A program made the translations under genes and the position numbers. Below the pieces are notes generated by a model. The model had not been told where the DNA came from. It did no database searches and saw nothing but the letters and a program-made list of their open reading frames with translations. Below, in pieces: positions 51,601 through 60,546 of a DNA stretch of 64,000 nt (positions are counted from its first letter, which is position 1; the number at the start of each line of letters is the position of its first letter). Location: assembly GCF_038002825.1 (NCBI RefSeq), contig NZ_JBBODF010000001.1, positions 5,890,001 through 5,954,000 on the forward strand, written 5' to 3'. The stretch comes from Paenibacillus sp. FSL H8-0048. GTDB taxonomy: Bacteria > Bacillota > Bacilli > Paenibacillales > Paenibacillaceae.

Positions 51601-53263
51601 TATTGTCTGGCCGATTCAGGCGCTGAGCGATCCGCAGGCGGTACTGAATAAATGGAATCCGGCACTGCCGCAGCAGAACGAATTGTTCAACACGTACTGG
51701 TTCGTGCACAATATGGCCACGCTTGGATCACGCACCAAGGACATTTGGGCAGAGAACGGATACAGTGCAACGGTGTATAAAAAAGGCTCGGACTACCGCG
51801 CGCTGGTCTGGAATCCGACGAAAGCGGCCATAACCGTTACGTTCCGCAATAGCGGAGGGGTTACAGGCTCAGCTCTGGTCGAGGCCCGGAAGCTGGTGAA
51901 GGTGGACCCGACAAAGGTAACCACAGATACGCTGCTCACTCCGCCTGCCCTGACAGCCGATACCACCGATAATGCAGCCGGGCAGCTGATTGAGCTGACG
52001 TTCACGGAGAATGCGGCCTGGAGAAATGCAATCACTGCGGTGAAGGTGGATGGAACTGTAGCGGCAGCGACGAATTATACCGTGACAGCCGGTAAAATCA
52101 CACTGAACACCGCGCTGTTCCCCGCAGCGAAGACTTACACGGTTACAGTAACAGCAGACGGATACACCGATACTTCGGTGCAGCAAGTGATCACTGGCGG
52201 AACAACACCGTCCGGAAACCTTGCGCTGAACAAGGCGGTTACCGCTTCGGAGAATCTGAAGCAGCCTGCTGCCCTAGCTGTGGACGGAAATGCGGGCACC
52301 CGCTGGGAATCGGACTTTAGTGATCCGCAGTGGATTCAGGTTGACCTAGGCTCTGCCCAGACGGTCAGCCGTGTGCTGCTGAACTGGGAGGGCGCGTACG
52401 CCAAGGCCTATACCATCGAGACATCGGCAGACGGAACGAACTGGGCAACGGTCTATGCGACAACAACCGGAGACGGGGATATCGATGACATTAGCTTCAC
52501 TCCAGTCAGCGCGCGGTATGTGAAGGTGAACGGCACAGAGCGCGGTACGCCGTACGGGTATTCCTTATGGGAGCTGGAGGTGTACGGCAGCGGCAGCGCT
52601 GTAACACCGCTTACTCCGCCTGCCCTAACAGCCGATATCACCGGGAACGCAGCCGGCCAGCCGATTGAGCTGACATTCACGGAGAATGCGGCCTGGAGAA
52701 ATGCAATCACTGCAATGAAGGTGGATGGAACTGTAGCGGCAGCGACGAATTATACCGTGGCAGCCGGTAAAATCACACTGAACACCGCGCTGTTCCCCGC
52801 AGCGAAGACTTACACGGTTACAGTAACAGCAGACGGATACACCGATACTTCGGTGCAGCAAGTGATTACTGGCGGAACAACACCGTCCGGAAACCTTGCG
52901 CTGAACAAAGCGGTTACTGCTGCGGAGAATCCGAAGCAGCCTGCTGCCCTAGCTGTGGACGGAAATGCAGGCACCCGCTGGGAATCGGACTTTAGTGATC
53001 CGCAGTGGATTCAGGTTGACCTAGGCTCTGCCCAGACGGTCAGCCGTGTGCTGCTGAACTGGGAGGGCGCGTACGCCAAGGCCTATACCATCGAGACATC
53101 GGCAGACGGAACGAACTGGGCAACGGTCTATGCGACAACAACCGGAGACGGGGATATCGATGACATTAGCTTCACTCCAGTCAGCGCGCGGTATGTGAAG
53201 GTGAACGGGACGGAGCGCGGCACACAATACGGCTATTCTCTATGGGAAATGTCAGTCTATTAA
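48689..53263 (+). CDS. Secreted GH81 endo-beta-1,3-glucanase with four F5/8C (CBM32-like) modules
   Basis: 1524 residues; AGAGGAGG precedes the ATG. Order: signal peptide (1-41); two discoidin/F5-8C modules (about 45-170 and 180-312; DGNAGSRWSS, DGNLNTRWSSN). Then the GH81 catalytic region (about 330-1075), beginning LPSNDWWQSIMINQ and including DHHFTYGYYVFASAVL and the family signature YEGHSWAGGYADN...NQEAAGESLFGW with the catalytic Glu residues. Then a DUF1533-like beta module (about 1085-1170), an F5/8C module (about 1175-1305), and a near-copy of both (1310-1524). It should hydrolyse laminarin- or fungal-wall-type beta-1,3-glucan outside the cell. No SLH or sortase anchor. Confidence 0.93.
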   Translation: MAYSKTVRRSKGMSGTALVLSIIMLLSVVLTLPPGRAHAADSYLLSKDRPAYASGTEGNNTPDLAVDGNAGSRWSSSWGTDPNWIYVDLGATATVDRVVLRWEGAYAKAYKIQVSSDELTWSDIYSTTTGDGGVDELTLSGTGRYVRVFATERILMQYGISLYEFEVYGTGGVNPPPVVLGPNVALNKPATASSYQVADYLPPGSTLPELAVDGNLNTRWSSNATDNEWISVDLGSIRTLGRVIINWEAAAGRIYDIQVSDNGTSWTTVYRELHGDGGTLNLPVYASGRYLRMKGISRATSFGYSIFEFQAYDYVAGDSKPVYNIPALPELTTVAVGQGSHAANDLSVPQPKYPLYKSDTLTAPLPSNDWWQSIMINQLGNGIITLPLKSKYTKQGLSILNPGAGYLITDGKAQEAAGSPDLFLMAGNINTSGMSNRITGYGDWSATAVLSDGAAEKMKTTFVKGSPYLYSQFSDPSSPEVYLPAGARFFNESNTTVLAADGDTLTADHIGIAVTNSNGAPTPVMVTRHYGLYAPAGTTFKRVGAKLKIQLGGGQNYLSLSALPAPSNLNYFYQHGYAFVTDTKVAYTFNETTSDVTTTFNAVTELKRSGFPNTALMAQLPHQWKVTTTPLTAVSFPSIRGTMKVTEGNSFATTDKFYGIVPQFTEPGDSTYSRQDLLDYLALLDTDTATNLMQADAYWQGKKLHPLAMGVLIADQIGNESYKNLFLSRMKAVLTDWYTYTSGEPDYYFDYNSDWGTLIYKHSEFGANSGITDHHFTYGYYVFASAVLATYDTDFRNKFSGMVDELIRDYANPSKSDPKYPYFRNFDLYEGHSWAGGYADNDSGNNQEAAGESLFGWVGQYMWSTLTGNTAFRDASIMGFTTELRAVQQYWFNYDQDNWLPGYTHKTVGQIYGSSNFFGTFFNGNPVYVYGIHWLPTAEYLTSYGFDTAKAAGLYSGFVADNGGPEPDWYHIVWPIQALSDPQAVLNKWNPALPQQNELFNTYWFVHNMATLGSRTKDIWAENGYSATVYKKGSDYRALVWNPTKAAITVTFRNSGGVTGSALVEARKLVKVDPTKVTTDTLLTPPALTADTTDNAAGQLIELTFTENAAWRNAITAVKVDGTVAAATNYTVTAGKITLNTALFPAAKTYTVTVTADGYTDTSVQQVITGGTTPSGNLALNKAVTASENLKQPAALAVDGNAGTRWESDFSDPQWIQVDLGSAQTVSRVLLNWEGAYAKAYTIETSADGTNWATVYATTTGDGDIDDISFTPVSARYVKVNGTERGTPYGYSLWELEVYGSGSAVTPLTPPALTADITGNAAGQPIELTFTENAAWRNAITAMKVDGTVAAATNYTVAAGKITLNTALFPAAKTYTVTVTADGYTDTSVQQVITGGTTPSGNLALNKAVTAAENPKQPAALAVDGNAGTRWESDFSDPQWIQVDLGSAQTVSRVLLNWEGAYAKAYTIETSADGTNWATVYATTTGDGDIDDISFTPVSARYVKVNGTERGTQYGYSLWEMSVY

Positions 53264-53842
53264 TGAACAGGTCTGTGGCACTCTTGTTCTTGCTGGTTCT
53301 GGGCAGTCTTAGTGCCTGCTCAGACAGGCTCCCGGAGAAGCCGGGGGCTCTCCACGGCAAGCAGCACCGCTAACGCCAGTACCACCGGCAATGCTGATAC
53401 CGCTAACCGCAGGGATGCCGCAGACAGCAGCAGTTCCGGCATCCGCTGCCTGCGGGCCATCCTTCAGCCGCCCCCCTCTCAGAGCTGGCCGCCAAGGTGA
53501 AGCCGGTCCGGTTCTCCGTCTTTGTGAACTATGACTGGTATACCGCGCCGGATTGGGAGAGCGGACCACATAGCTGCTGGATCACCGATCATCTGAAGGT
53601 TACGCTTCTGCCGGTACCTCAGGCGAGGCGGCCGCCCAGAAGCTGAACGCGATGATTGTCTCGGATCAGCTTCCCGATGTACTGGTTATGGATCGCGGCA
53701 AAGATGTGGAACGGCTGCAGAAGGCGGGCGAGCTGGTGGCCCTGGACTCTTATCTGGAGCAATATCCTGAATTCGTCCAGACGGTCGGCGAGAAGACGCT
53801 GAACATGCTGCGCAGTGAAGACGGCAGGCTGTACCAGATCTT
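53263..53842 (+). pseudogene. Degraded extracellular solute-binding lipoprotein, 5' part only
   Basis: ATG 53263 overlaps the glucanase stop. Lipoprotein signal MNRSVALLFLLVLGSLSAC, then a stop after 36 codons. Recognisable solute-binding sequence continues in other frames: KPVRFSVFVNYDWYTAPDWE (about 53503-53562), then after another frameshift AAAQKLNAMIVSDQLPDVLVMD...LNMLRSEDGRLYQI to about 53840. At least two frameshifts are needed. The carbohydrate-type binding protein is then broken off and joined to kinase sequence. Confidence 0.8.
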
Positions 53843-54388
53843 GGGGAGATTGATAAGCTGCATGAGGTCATCCGCTCGCTGGCCCGGTTCTACCGGCTGA
53901 CGCTGCACCGGGGAGAGATGCTTATTCCGGTGGAACAGGAGCTGCAGATTGCAAAGTCGTATCTCGATATTCAGCGGATCAAGAATGCGGACCGGATTCA
54001 TGTCGCCTATGCGATTGCACCGGAGGTGCTGGAGAGCGAGGGCGTGAAATTTATTCTGCAGCCGTTTGTAGAGAATGCGCTGGAGCACGCCTGGTATGAC
54101 GATGATATCTCACTGATTATCCGTGCTTATAGGGAAGAGGAGGATGTGGTCTTCGAGGTGGAGGACAACGGGCTCGGAATGAAGGAGGAGCTGATCGGGC
54201 AGATCCTTGAGCCTGCGGGCCAGGGCATCGGCTACGGCATCCGTAACGTGGACCAGCGGATCAAGCTGCAGTACGGCAGACCGTATGGTGTAGCTATTCA
54301 TAGCTCGCTGGGTGAAGGAACGCTGATCTGGCTCCGTTTTTCCTGCCGCCCGTATCGTTCTCTGATGGAAGAGGCACAACAGCTATAG
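53843..54388 (+). pseudogene. C-terminal fragment of a YesM-type sensor histidine kinase
   Basis: From codon GAG at 53846 the frame reads EIDKLHEVIRSLARFYRLTL, then IPVEQELQIAKSYLDIQRIK, the N-box FILQPFVENALEHAW, and VEDNGLGM...GQGIGYGIRNVDQRIKLQYG. This is the ATPase half of a His_kinase/HATPase_c protein. The membrane, HAMP and phospho-acceptor (NPHFLYN) parts are missing. The remaining frame is open, with a possible internal ATG at 53918, but without the His box it cannot be a functional kinase. Fused to the preceding fragment by a deletion. Confidence 0.8.
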
Positions 54389-54400
54389 CTATACAACAGC

Positions 54401-54438
54401 AGCGGCTGCGCTATCCCGGAGGAGGAAGCGCAGCCGCT
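54401..54438. terminator. Hairpin between the kinase remnant and the convergent CPBP operon
   Basis: A perfect 11-bp stem AGCGGCTGCGC/GCGCAGCCGCT; no T run on either side. A likely two-way transcription end. Confidence 0.45.
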
Positions 54439-54446
54439 GTATGTGC

Positions 54447-56150
54447 TTATTGACTATGGACCGGCTCCGCCGGATCAGGCTTACGTGGAGGGTTGAAGCG
54501 GTACACCAGATAACCGACAATGAACGGCAGGATGATCGTGACGATACCGGCTCCGATATTCACCGTATCCTTCATGAAGATCAGCGTTGCCCCCATCAGG
54601 ATGCTGTCGAATACGACATGGCTGAACATCGCGGCGATGAACCCGTACCGGATGAAAATATAGCTGAACAGCAGACCGATCACCGTCAACTCAATCGGCC
54701 GGGAGATGACCGGATAGATCGGATAGAGCGTATGTCCAAGCGCCCAGATCAGGGTCGTGATCAGTGAAGCGATAAGTGTATTCTTGACCAGCTTCTTCAG
54801 CATCTGAATCCCGAACAGCCGGTAGACCGCCTCTTCCGAGAGGCCGGCCAGCCAGGCGACAATCGGCAGCAGCCAGGCATATTTCATATTGTAAGGCGAC
54901 TGGCTGGCGTCTGTGGTGGACCAGTTATCCAGCGTATAGGACAGAATAATGAACATGACGGTCTGCACGCCAAGCAGAATGAAGGCCCAGATATAACCTG
55001 CCTGGATACTCTTCAGTACATAGCGGCCGTAGCCGGGCTCGGAGGCCCGGGGCCAAGGATTCAGCTTCTCCTCGGAGCGCCACAAGCCGTCCCCTCCGAC
55101 CAGAGAGAAGTAGAGCAGGAGCGACATCAGCAGGCTGTACAGAACATAGATGATGAACATGACTACGGCTGTAACTCTTGCCTCAGCGCTGCCGCTGCCG
55201 GATTCAGACACTACATTGTAGCTGCTGACCATCATGATCAGGAAATGAACGGAGCTCAGGAATATTCCGCGCTTCCAGGAAGTATGCTTCCTGCGCAGAA
55301 TGCCGTAGATCAGTGCCAGGAGACCTAGCAACAGAGTCGGCAAGCCATAGCCGTACAAGGTCAGCTTCTTGGCCAGCGAGGTCTGTCCGTCCACATAAGT
55401 GTCATGCCAGGCAGGAGCCGAGAATCCGGCGCGGAAGTACGAGACCTCACCGTTGAGATAATTGAATTGGTACCTAAGCGGTAATTCACCTATAGTGACG
55501 GAGCTGTCGGAATAGACAAGACCGTAGCCGTCAAGGTTAGCCTCAATCTTCAGCTTGGCGGGATTGGCCCCCCAGAGCTTCAGCCAGGGAAGGGCGAGCC
55601 TCTCTTTTGCCTCCAGGCTCAGATCCGGTATGCTGCTTGCAGGATTGGCAGTACCGGTACGTTTGGTTGCAGCCGTGGGCCGCTCCCCGTAATTCAGCCC
55701 GGCCGCAGCATCGGCATCGGCACCAACGGCAAAGGCTACGGGCTCGCCGTTATACATATTGAGGTCGACTGCCAGCCGGGCTGCCGCCTCTCCGGACGTA
55801 TAGAGCACCGCATGGTACACATCGAATGGATAACGCTGGTCGAGCTTATTCTTGGAATAGTCCGGGAGCAGCTTCTCGCGGGACATATAGCCGTAGAAGG
55901 AAGAGTCGGTCTTGTACAGGATCACCCATTCATCTCCGGCTGCGGCTTCGTAGCCGAGCTGTCCGGCGGCAAACGCGGCGGCTTTCTCCCGGATTTCACT
56001 TTTGCTGAGAATAGTTGTATCCCCATCTGAACTGGAGATGAGCTGGGGAGCGATCTGGAACATGACAAATAGAATGAGTCCGAGAATTCCGGCAAGGATA
56101 AGCTTGGCAGTAAGGGGCCGCTGGTGCAGGGGCTGGCCGACGGGATTCAT
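54447..56150 (-). CDS. CPBP-family intramembrane metalloprotease
   Basis: 567 residues, ATG with AAGGAGGCG upstream. One N-terminal helix, an extracytoplasmic region of about 220 residues, then about eight helices. The Abi/CPBP signature is complete: EEAVYR (EExxxR), WALGH and SHVVFD near the C-terminus, which line the active site of Rce1-type proteases. The extracytoplasmic insert is unusually long for the family. Last gene of the GntR-ABC operon, 76 bases after the permease gene, so it may process or protect against the same stress as the exporter. Confidence 0.87.
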   Translation of the reverse strand: MNPVGQPLHQRPLTAKLILAGILGLILFVMFQIAPQLISSSDGDTTILSKSEIREKAAAFAAGQLGYEAAAGDEWVILYKTDSSFYGYMSREKLLPDYSKNKLDQRYPFDVYHAVLYTSGEAAARLAVDLNMYNGEPVAFAVGADADAAAGLNYGERPTAATKRTGTANPASSIPDLSLEAKERLALPWLKLWGANPAKLKIEANLDGYGLVYSDSSVTIGELPLRYQFNYLNGEVSYFRAGFSAPAWHDTYVDGQTSLAKKLTLYGYGLPTLLLGLLALIYGILRRKHTSWKRGIFLSSVHFLIMMVSSYNVVSESGSGSAEARVTAVVMFIIYVLYSLLMSLLLYFSLVGGDGLWRSEEKLNPWPRASEPGYGRYVLKSIQAGYIWAFILLGVQTVMFIILSYTLDNWSTTDASQSPYNMKYAWLLPIVAWLAGLSEEAVYRLFGIQMLKKLVKNTLIASLITTLIWALGHTLYPIYPVISRPIELTVIGLLFSYIFIRYGFIAAMFSHVVFDSILMGATLIFMKDTVNIGAGIVTIILPFIVGYLVYRFNPPRKPDPAEPVHSQ

Positions 56151-56226
56151 GGAACGCCTCCTTGGTCTGAATTTATCTTGCTTTCTTGAAAAGCCGTACT
56201 ATCCTCTTACGTGAAGATGGCCGGGC

Positions 56227-57795
56227 TTATGCCTGTTTCTTGGCCGCCTGCTCTTTATTTGTTCCCAGTGCCAGGTGAAAATACTTGGCGCCAGCCGCGG
56301 TGCAGCACATGGCAAGCGGGAGACCGATCAAGGCGGCGAGACCGGGGATGGTCCAGGACGGATAAGGGGCGCTGGCGAACTGCTCCGGGATCAGGTATTT
56401 GTTGATCTGGGGCAGGATGAGCAAGACGGCCATTATCACTACAAAGAGCAACGGTGCCAGTGTCTTGGATTTCATCAGGTAATAGATGCTTTGCAGCACA
56501 CCCAGCCCCAGTGTCAAGGCCAGTGTGTAGACAACAAGGGAATACCACAGCCAGGATAGATATAGGCTGATGTGATATGGAGCGGGACTCCCGATAACCA
56601 TTCTTGCCAAAATACCGACAAGCATGGAGCAGGCCAGCACAAGAAGGATACGCATGACCGTAACCCATACAGCGGCAACTCCAGAGAGCAGCAGACGCAG
56701 CCGGCTCTGGGGAAAGAGCAGCCACCAGGACAACTGCTTCTGTTCAAGGCTGCTCCGGGAAAGCATCCACAAGAACCCGAACATCACAGGAAGAGTAAAG
56801 GGAATTCCGATACATGTCAGGAATGCCTCAAGGTCGCTGGTTAAGAAATAAGCGGCAACCATCATAAGAACCGGAAGAGCGAGCTTCAATACCACTACAC
56901 TCCTGTGCCTTTCCATGGAGTGGAGCCGGCTGGCATCCAGTCTGTATAAGCTCAGCAAGGGAGAAGGGCTGGTTGTAGATCGTGCAGAACGGACTATTCT
57001 CCGGGGCTGCGTAGAGCCGGAACGCAGGGGCGAGGCTCCAGATAGCCTGCTCTCCGGCTGCGGCAGCGAACGGAATCCCTTGCCGGCAATTACGGGCAAC
57101 AGGAGATAGCAAGCGATTAGGTCGATAACAAGCAACGCCACGCTATATATTAGCATAAATTGCAGCGATACATACTCAGACCCGTAGAAGGCAGCGGCTG
57201 TAGTGGTATCATTCAGCAGGATGGCGGCGGTTATAGGTGCCAGCCAGAGCAGCGAATAAGGAACGGCAAGCAGCAGATTCAGAACCAGGCTGCGGATAGA
57301 CATCAGCACACAGATCAGCAGGCCGCTCATGATGGCCAGAGGCAAGAGGGTGAGAATAAGCAAGCCGTAAGTTATCAATGTATAGATGAACCCGAAGGCG
57401 GACAGCGGCTCATACCGGCCGGACAGAACAGAGAGTCCGTAGAGCGCAGCGGCAGCAGTGAAGACGGGAACGGCTATTCTCAGACTGAGCTTCAGCAGGC
57501 TGAGCGCCTTGGCCTGCAGCAAAGTAAGACGCGGAGCCGGAAAAGTAAGGAACCAATCCTTGTGCCGCTGCCCGTAGAAGGTCAGCATATGTAAAGCGGA
57601 TACACCCATCACAATGATCCACAGCAGCATCGCAGCCGTAAGGAACGGAGACTGCGCTGCGCTGCCGGAGAACGGGAAGAACAGACCGGCAGGCAGCAAT
57701 ACAGCCAGGAGTGCCAAGCAAGCCAGCAGCTCATGTACCTTCTTCAGACGATAGCGGCTATATTCCAGCTTCACAAGCGTCTTAAGCGCCGTCAT
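56227..57795 (-). CDS. ABC exporter-type membrane protein
   Basis: 522 residues with about 12 helices in two groups separated by a Ser/Arg-rich loop (about 240-290). No ABC domain of its own. Its start overlaps the stop of the ATPase gene by four bases, so it is the permease of that transporter. It resembles the YtrC/D-EcsB style of uncharacterised Bacilli permeases; substrate unknown, antibiotic or lipid-II-linked stress export being typical for YtrA-controlled systems. Confidence 0.82.
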   Translation of the reverse strand: MTALKTLVKLEYSRYRLKKVHELLACLALLAVLLPAGLFFPFSGSAAQSPFLTAAMLLWIIVMGVSALHMLTFYGQRHKDWFLTFPAPRLTLLQAKALSLLKLSLRIAVPVFTAAAALYGLSVLSGRYEPLSAFGFIYTLITYGLLILTLLPLAIMSGLLICVLMSIRSLVLNLLLAVPYSLLWLAPITAAILLNDTTTAAAFYGSEYVSLQFMLIYSVALLVIDLIACYLLLPVIAGKGFRSLPQPESRLSGASPLRSGSTQPRRIVRSARSTTSPSPLLSLYRLDASRLHSMERHRSVVVLKLALPVLMMVAAYFLTSDLEAFLTCIGIPFTLPVMFGFLWMLSRSSLEQKQLSWWLLFPQSRLRLLLSGVAAVWVTVMRILLVLACSMLVGILARMVIGSPAPYHISLYLSWLWYSLVVYTLALTLGLGVLQSIYYLMKSKTLAPLLFVVIMAVLLILPQINKYLIPEQFASAPYPSWTIPGLAALIGLPLAMCCTAAGAKYFHLALGTNKEQAAKKQA

Positions 57796-58523
57796 GCGAA
57801 CACTTCCCGGTAGCGTGACTCCACAGAATAGCCGGAGTGCCGCAGCTGATCCACATCATCAATTCCCTGAATCCGGCCGCCGCCGATCAGAATCAGCCGG
57901 TCAAAGAGCAGCTCCATTTCCCGGATATCATGGGTGGCAATCAGGAAGGTCCGCCCGCCGCCTGCCATCTCTCCTACCACAGCAGAGGCGATCACTTCTC
58001 TGGAGATCAGATCCACGCCGGTGAACGGCTCATCCAGAATAATTAGCGCTGCCTGACGGGAGAGGCAGGTTAAGAGCTGCAGCCGGGCTTCCTCGCCGCG
58101 GGACATGGTGGAGATTAGCGAGTCCGGTGTGACGGATAGGCTGAGCAGCAGCTCTGCGGCCTTGCCGCTGTCCCAGTCCGGGTAGATGCCCGCGGCGAAG
58201 CCCAGCCATTCCTGTACGGTCAGCCAGCCGGGCAGACTGCTGCGGTCAGGAAGCATGGAGAGCTCTCCGAGCCGCTCAACACCAGCGGGTCTCCCGTTAA
58301 TGCTGACCGTGCCGGACCCTGCGGGGATCAGCCCGGATATAATCCGCAGCAGGGAGGACTTGCCTGCACCGTTGGGTCCAAGCAGGCCGGTGATACTGCC
58401 CTGGGGAATGTGGAAGCTGATGCCGTCCAGGATCACCCGGCTTTTAATCTCGAACCGTAAATCCTTGCACTCAACCGCAGCGGGAAGGGCGGGCGCTTCT
58501 TGTGCCGATCTATTCATATTCAT
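57792..58523 (-). CDS. ABC transporter ATP-binding protein (YtrB-like)
   Basis: 243 residues from the ATG at 58523, which has GAGGAGG upstream; the frame extends further but would overlap the regulator. Walker A GPNGAGKS, signature MSRGEEARLQLL (a variant of LSGGQ), Walker B LIILDEPFTGVD, H-loop IATHD. Partner of the overlapping permease gene and second gene of the GntR operon. Confidence 0.9.
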   Translation of the reverse strand: MNMNRSAQEAPALPAAVECKDLRFEIKSRVILDGISFHIPQGSITGLLGPNGAGKSSLLRIISGLIPAGSGTVSINGRPAGVERLGELSMLPDRSSLPGWLTVQEWLGFAAGIYPDWDSGKAAELLLSLSVTPDSLISTMSRGEEARLQLLTCLSRQAALIILDEPFTGVDLISREVIASAVVGEMAGGGRTFLIATHDIREMELLFDRLILIGGGRIQGIDDVDQLRHSGYSVESRYREVFA

Positions 58524-58527
58524 TATT

Positions 58528-58908
58528 TCAATCCTCCTCATCGAATTGCAGCATTTGCCCGGCGGTAAGCCCGAGCGCAGCGGCAGTGTCCTTGAACTGC
58601 TGTACAGCCTGTCGGATGATTGCCTTGCGTGCATCCTTAATGACACTTTCCTCCCGGGTGACGAAGGTTCCCTGACCACGGTAGGTCACAATCAGCCCCA
58701 TCCGCTCCAGCTCCTGGTACGTCCGGGCGGCAGTAGTGGGATTGACACCTCTGCCGGCTGCCAGGTCCCTGACAGAGGGTAAACGTGCTCCCGGTGGAAT
58801 GATGCCGCTAACAATCCGTTCCCGGATAGCGCCAACAAACTGTTCATAGATCGGAAGTGACGGGTTAATCAGGAAGTGCTCCGGTAATAGCTCAAAGGTA
58901 GAATCCAC
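58528..58908 (-). CDS. GntR-family regulator, YtrA type
   Basis: 126 residues, GTG start with GGGAGGAC upstream. Winged helix-turn-helix IYEQFVGAIRERIVSGIIPPG and LPSVRDLAAGRGVNPTTAARTYQELERMGLI, then a short helical dimerisation tail instead of a ligand domain, which defines the YtrA subfamily. Such regulators repress adjacent ABC transporter genes and respond to cell-envelope antibiotics in B. subtilis. First gene of the operon, with an inverted repeat in its promoter region. Confidence 0.92.
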   Translation of the reverse strand: MDSTFELLPEHFLINPSLPIYEQFVGAIRERIVSGIIPPGARLPSVRDLAAGRGVNPTTAARTYQELERMGLIVTYRGQGTFVTREESVIKDARKAIIRQAVQQFKDTAAALGLTAGQMLQFDEED

Positions 58909-58959
58909 CTGTGTCCTCCCTTCTATAACTCTCTTTATGGTGTGTGTGGATACTCGCCA

Positions 58960-58981
58960 TACACTTTATGGACCAAGTGTA
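58960..58981. promoter_or_regulatory. Probable YtrA-type operator
   Basis: TACACTT-(8)-AAGTGTA, a perfect 7-bp inverted repeat, about 50 bases upstream of the regulator gene. TACACT/AGTGTA elements are the recognition words remembered for YtrA-type repressors. Confidence 0.6.
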
Positions 58982-59172
58982 CCACCAGTCACCATACAAT
59001 TTCAAGCCATATTTTTGAAAAGCAGGACTTCATGTGCTTCTCAAGCTGTGTTTGCTTGGTTATAAAAATGAGTCTTTGTGAAGTTAGGCAATAACGTATA
59101 TAATTTTGTATGCTTATCTGATACTGACCGATTCGTAACTTCTAAATAAGAAACCCTGAAAGGATGAGAAGT

Positions 59173-60534
59173 TTGGCGTCACCGTCTTCCAAGATCACCG
59201 GCCTCCGATTCCTGAAGCTGGCTCCTCCGCAAATTCTGGTGCTTAGCTTCGCTGCGGTCATCCTCATCGGCACACTGCTGCTTATGCTTCCGGTATCCAG
59301 CGTGCCCGGTCAGCCGCTCCGCTTCATGGACGCGCTGTTCACGGCCACCTCCGCCGCCTGTGTGACCGGGCTCGCAGTGGTGGATACCGGGACCCATCTT
59401 ACCGGCTTCGGACAAGCGGTCATACTGGTGCTAATCCAGATCGGCGGGCTCGGATTCATGACGATGGCCACGCTGTTTGCGCTGGTGTTCAGACGCAGAA
59501 TCTCACTGCGTGACCGGCTGATTCTTCAGGAAGCGATGAATCAGAGCTCGATGGAAGGGATTGTGCGGCTGATCCGCAAGGTGCTGCTCTATTCCCTGGT
59601 CATTGAAGCAGCGGGAGCACTTCTCCTGTCTATCCGCTGGGCGGTGGATATGCCATTTGGCCGCGCGGTCTATTACGGGGTGTTCCATGCGGTATCAATG
59701 TTCAATAACGCCGGATTTGATCTGTTCGGCGGGCATGATCACAGCTTAATCAGCTATGTCGGCGACCCGGTCATTAACCTGGTGGTGATGTCCCTGATCA
59801 TCTCCGGGGGGATCGGCTTCATCGTCATCTCTGACCTGGCCGACTTCCGCCGTACCCGGCGGCTGTCGCTGCACAGCAAGGTGGTACTGTCGATGACGGC
59901 CGGACTGATTGTGACCGGAATGGTGGTCATCTTCATTTTTGAGTTCACCAATTCGCGGACCCTGGGACCGCTGAATCTCGGAAGCAAGCTATGGGCGTCC
60001 CTGTTCCAATCGGTAGCACCGCGTACGGCAGGAGCCAACACACTGGATATCACGGGCCTGCGTCAGGCCACGCAGTTCTTCATCGTGATCCTGATGTTCA
60101 TCGGGGCATCCCCTGGCTCTACCGGCGGCGGCATCAAAACCACGACCTTCACGCTGATGATCGGAGCTGTAATCTCCATGCTGCGCGGCCGCGAAGACAT
60201 CGTGCTGTTCCGTTACCGGCTGGCTCAGGAGCGCGTGTTCAAGGCACTGACCATCACGCTGCTGGCGCTGCTGCTGATCGTTACGGTCTCGATGATGCTC
60301 TCGACTACAGAGGGGCTGCCGTATCTGATGATTCTGTTCGAGACGATCTCGGCTTTTGCCAATGTTGGACTGAGTCTGGGACTGACCCCGGAGCTGACGC
60401 AGGTCGGCAAGGTTCTGATCTGCCTGACCATGTTCGCCGGACGGCTGGGACTGCTGACGCTGGCGTATGCGCTCGGTCCGAGACAGGGTAAACCATTATA
60501 TAAATATCCGGAAGGCAAAATGATAATTGGATAG
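59173..60534 (+). CDS. ktrB: Potassium uptake channel subunit KtrB (TrkH/KtrB family)
   Basis: About 453 residues. A TTG at 59173 has AAAGGATG at good spacing; an ATG at 59164 overlaps that site. Four membrane-pore-membrane repeats, each with a selectivity-filter glycine: AACVTGLAVVDTG, FNNAGFDLFGG, APRTAGANTLD and FANVGLSLGL. It forms the membrane part of the Ktr system that imports K+ with Na+, gated by the KtrA ring whose gene follows after 12 bases. No c-di-AMP riboswitch is seen in the short leader (58982-59160). Confidence 0.93.
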   Translation: MASPSSKITGLRFLKLAPPQILVLSFAAVILIGTLLLMLPVSSVPGQPLRFMDALFTATSAACVTGLAVVDTGTHLTGFGQAVILVLIQIGGLGFMTMATLFALVFRRRISLRDRLILQEAMNQSSMEGIVRLIRKVLLYSLVIEAAGALLLSIRWAVDMPFGRAVYYGVFHAVSMFNNAGFDLFGGHDHSLISYVGDPVINLVVMSLIISGGIGFIVISDLADFRRTRRLSLHSKVVLSMTAGLIVTGMVVIFIFEFTNSRTLGPLNLGSKLWASLFQSVAPRTAGANTLDITGLRQATQFFIVILMFIGASPGSTGGGIKTTTFTLMIGAVISMLRGREDIVLFRYRLAQERVFKALTITLLALLLIVTVSMMLSTTEGLPYLMILFETISAFANVGLSLGLTPELTQVGKVLICLTMFAGRLGLLTLAYALGPRQGKPLYKYPEGKMIIG

Positions 60535-60546
60535 GGGAATCAAGTC

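Noticed and set aside
53918..54388. Functional small histidine kinase
   Set aside because: It lacks the His-containing dimerisation segment and membrane part, and the upstream sequence switches abruptly to a different broken gene.
58982..59163. c-di-AMP (ydaO-type) riboswitch before ktrB
   Set aside because: The leader is short and AT-rich and lacks the conserved motifs and length of that riboswitch.
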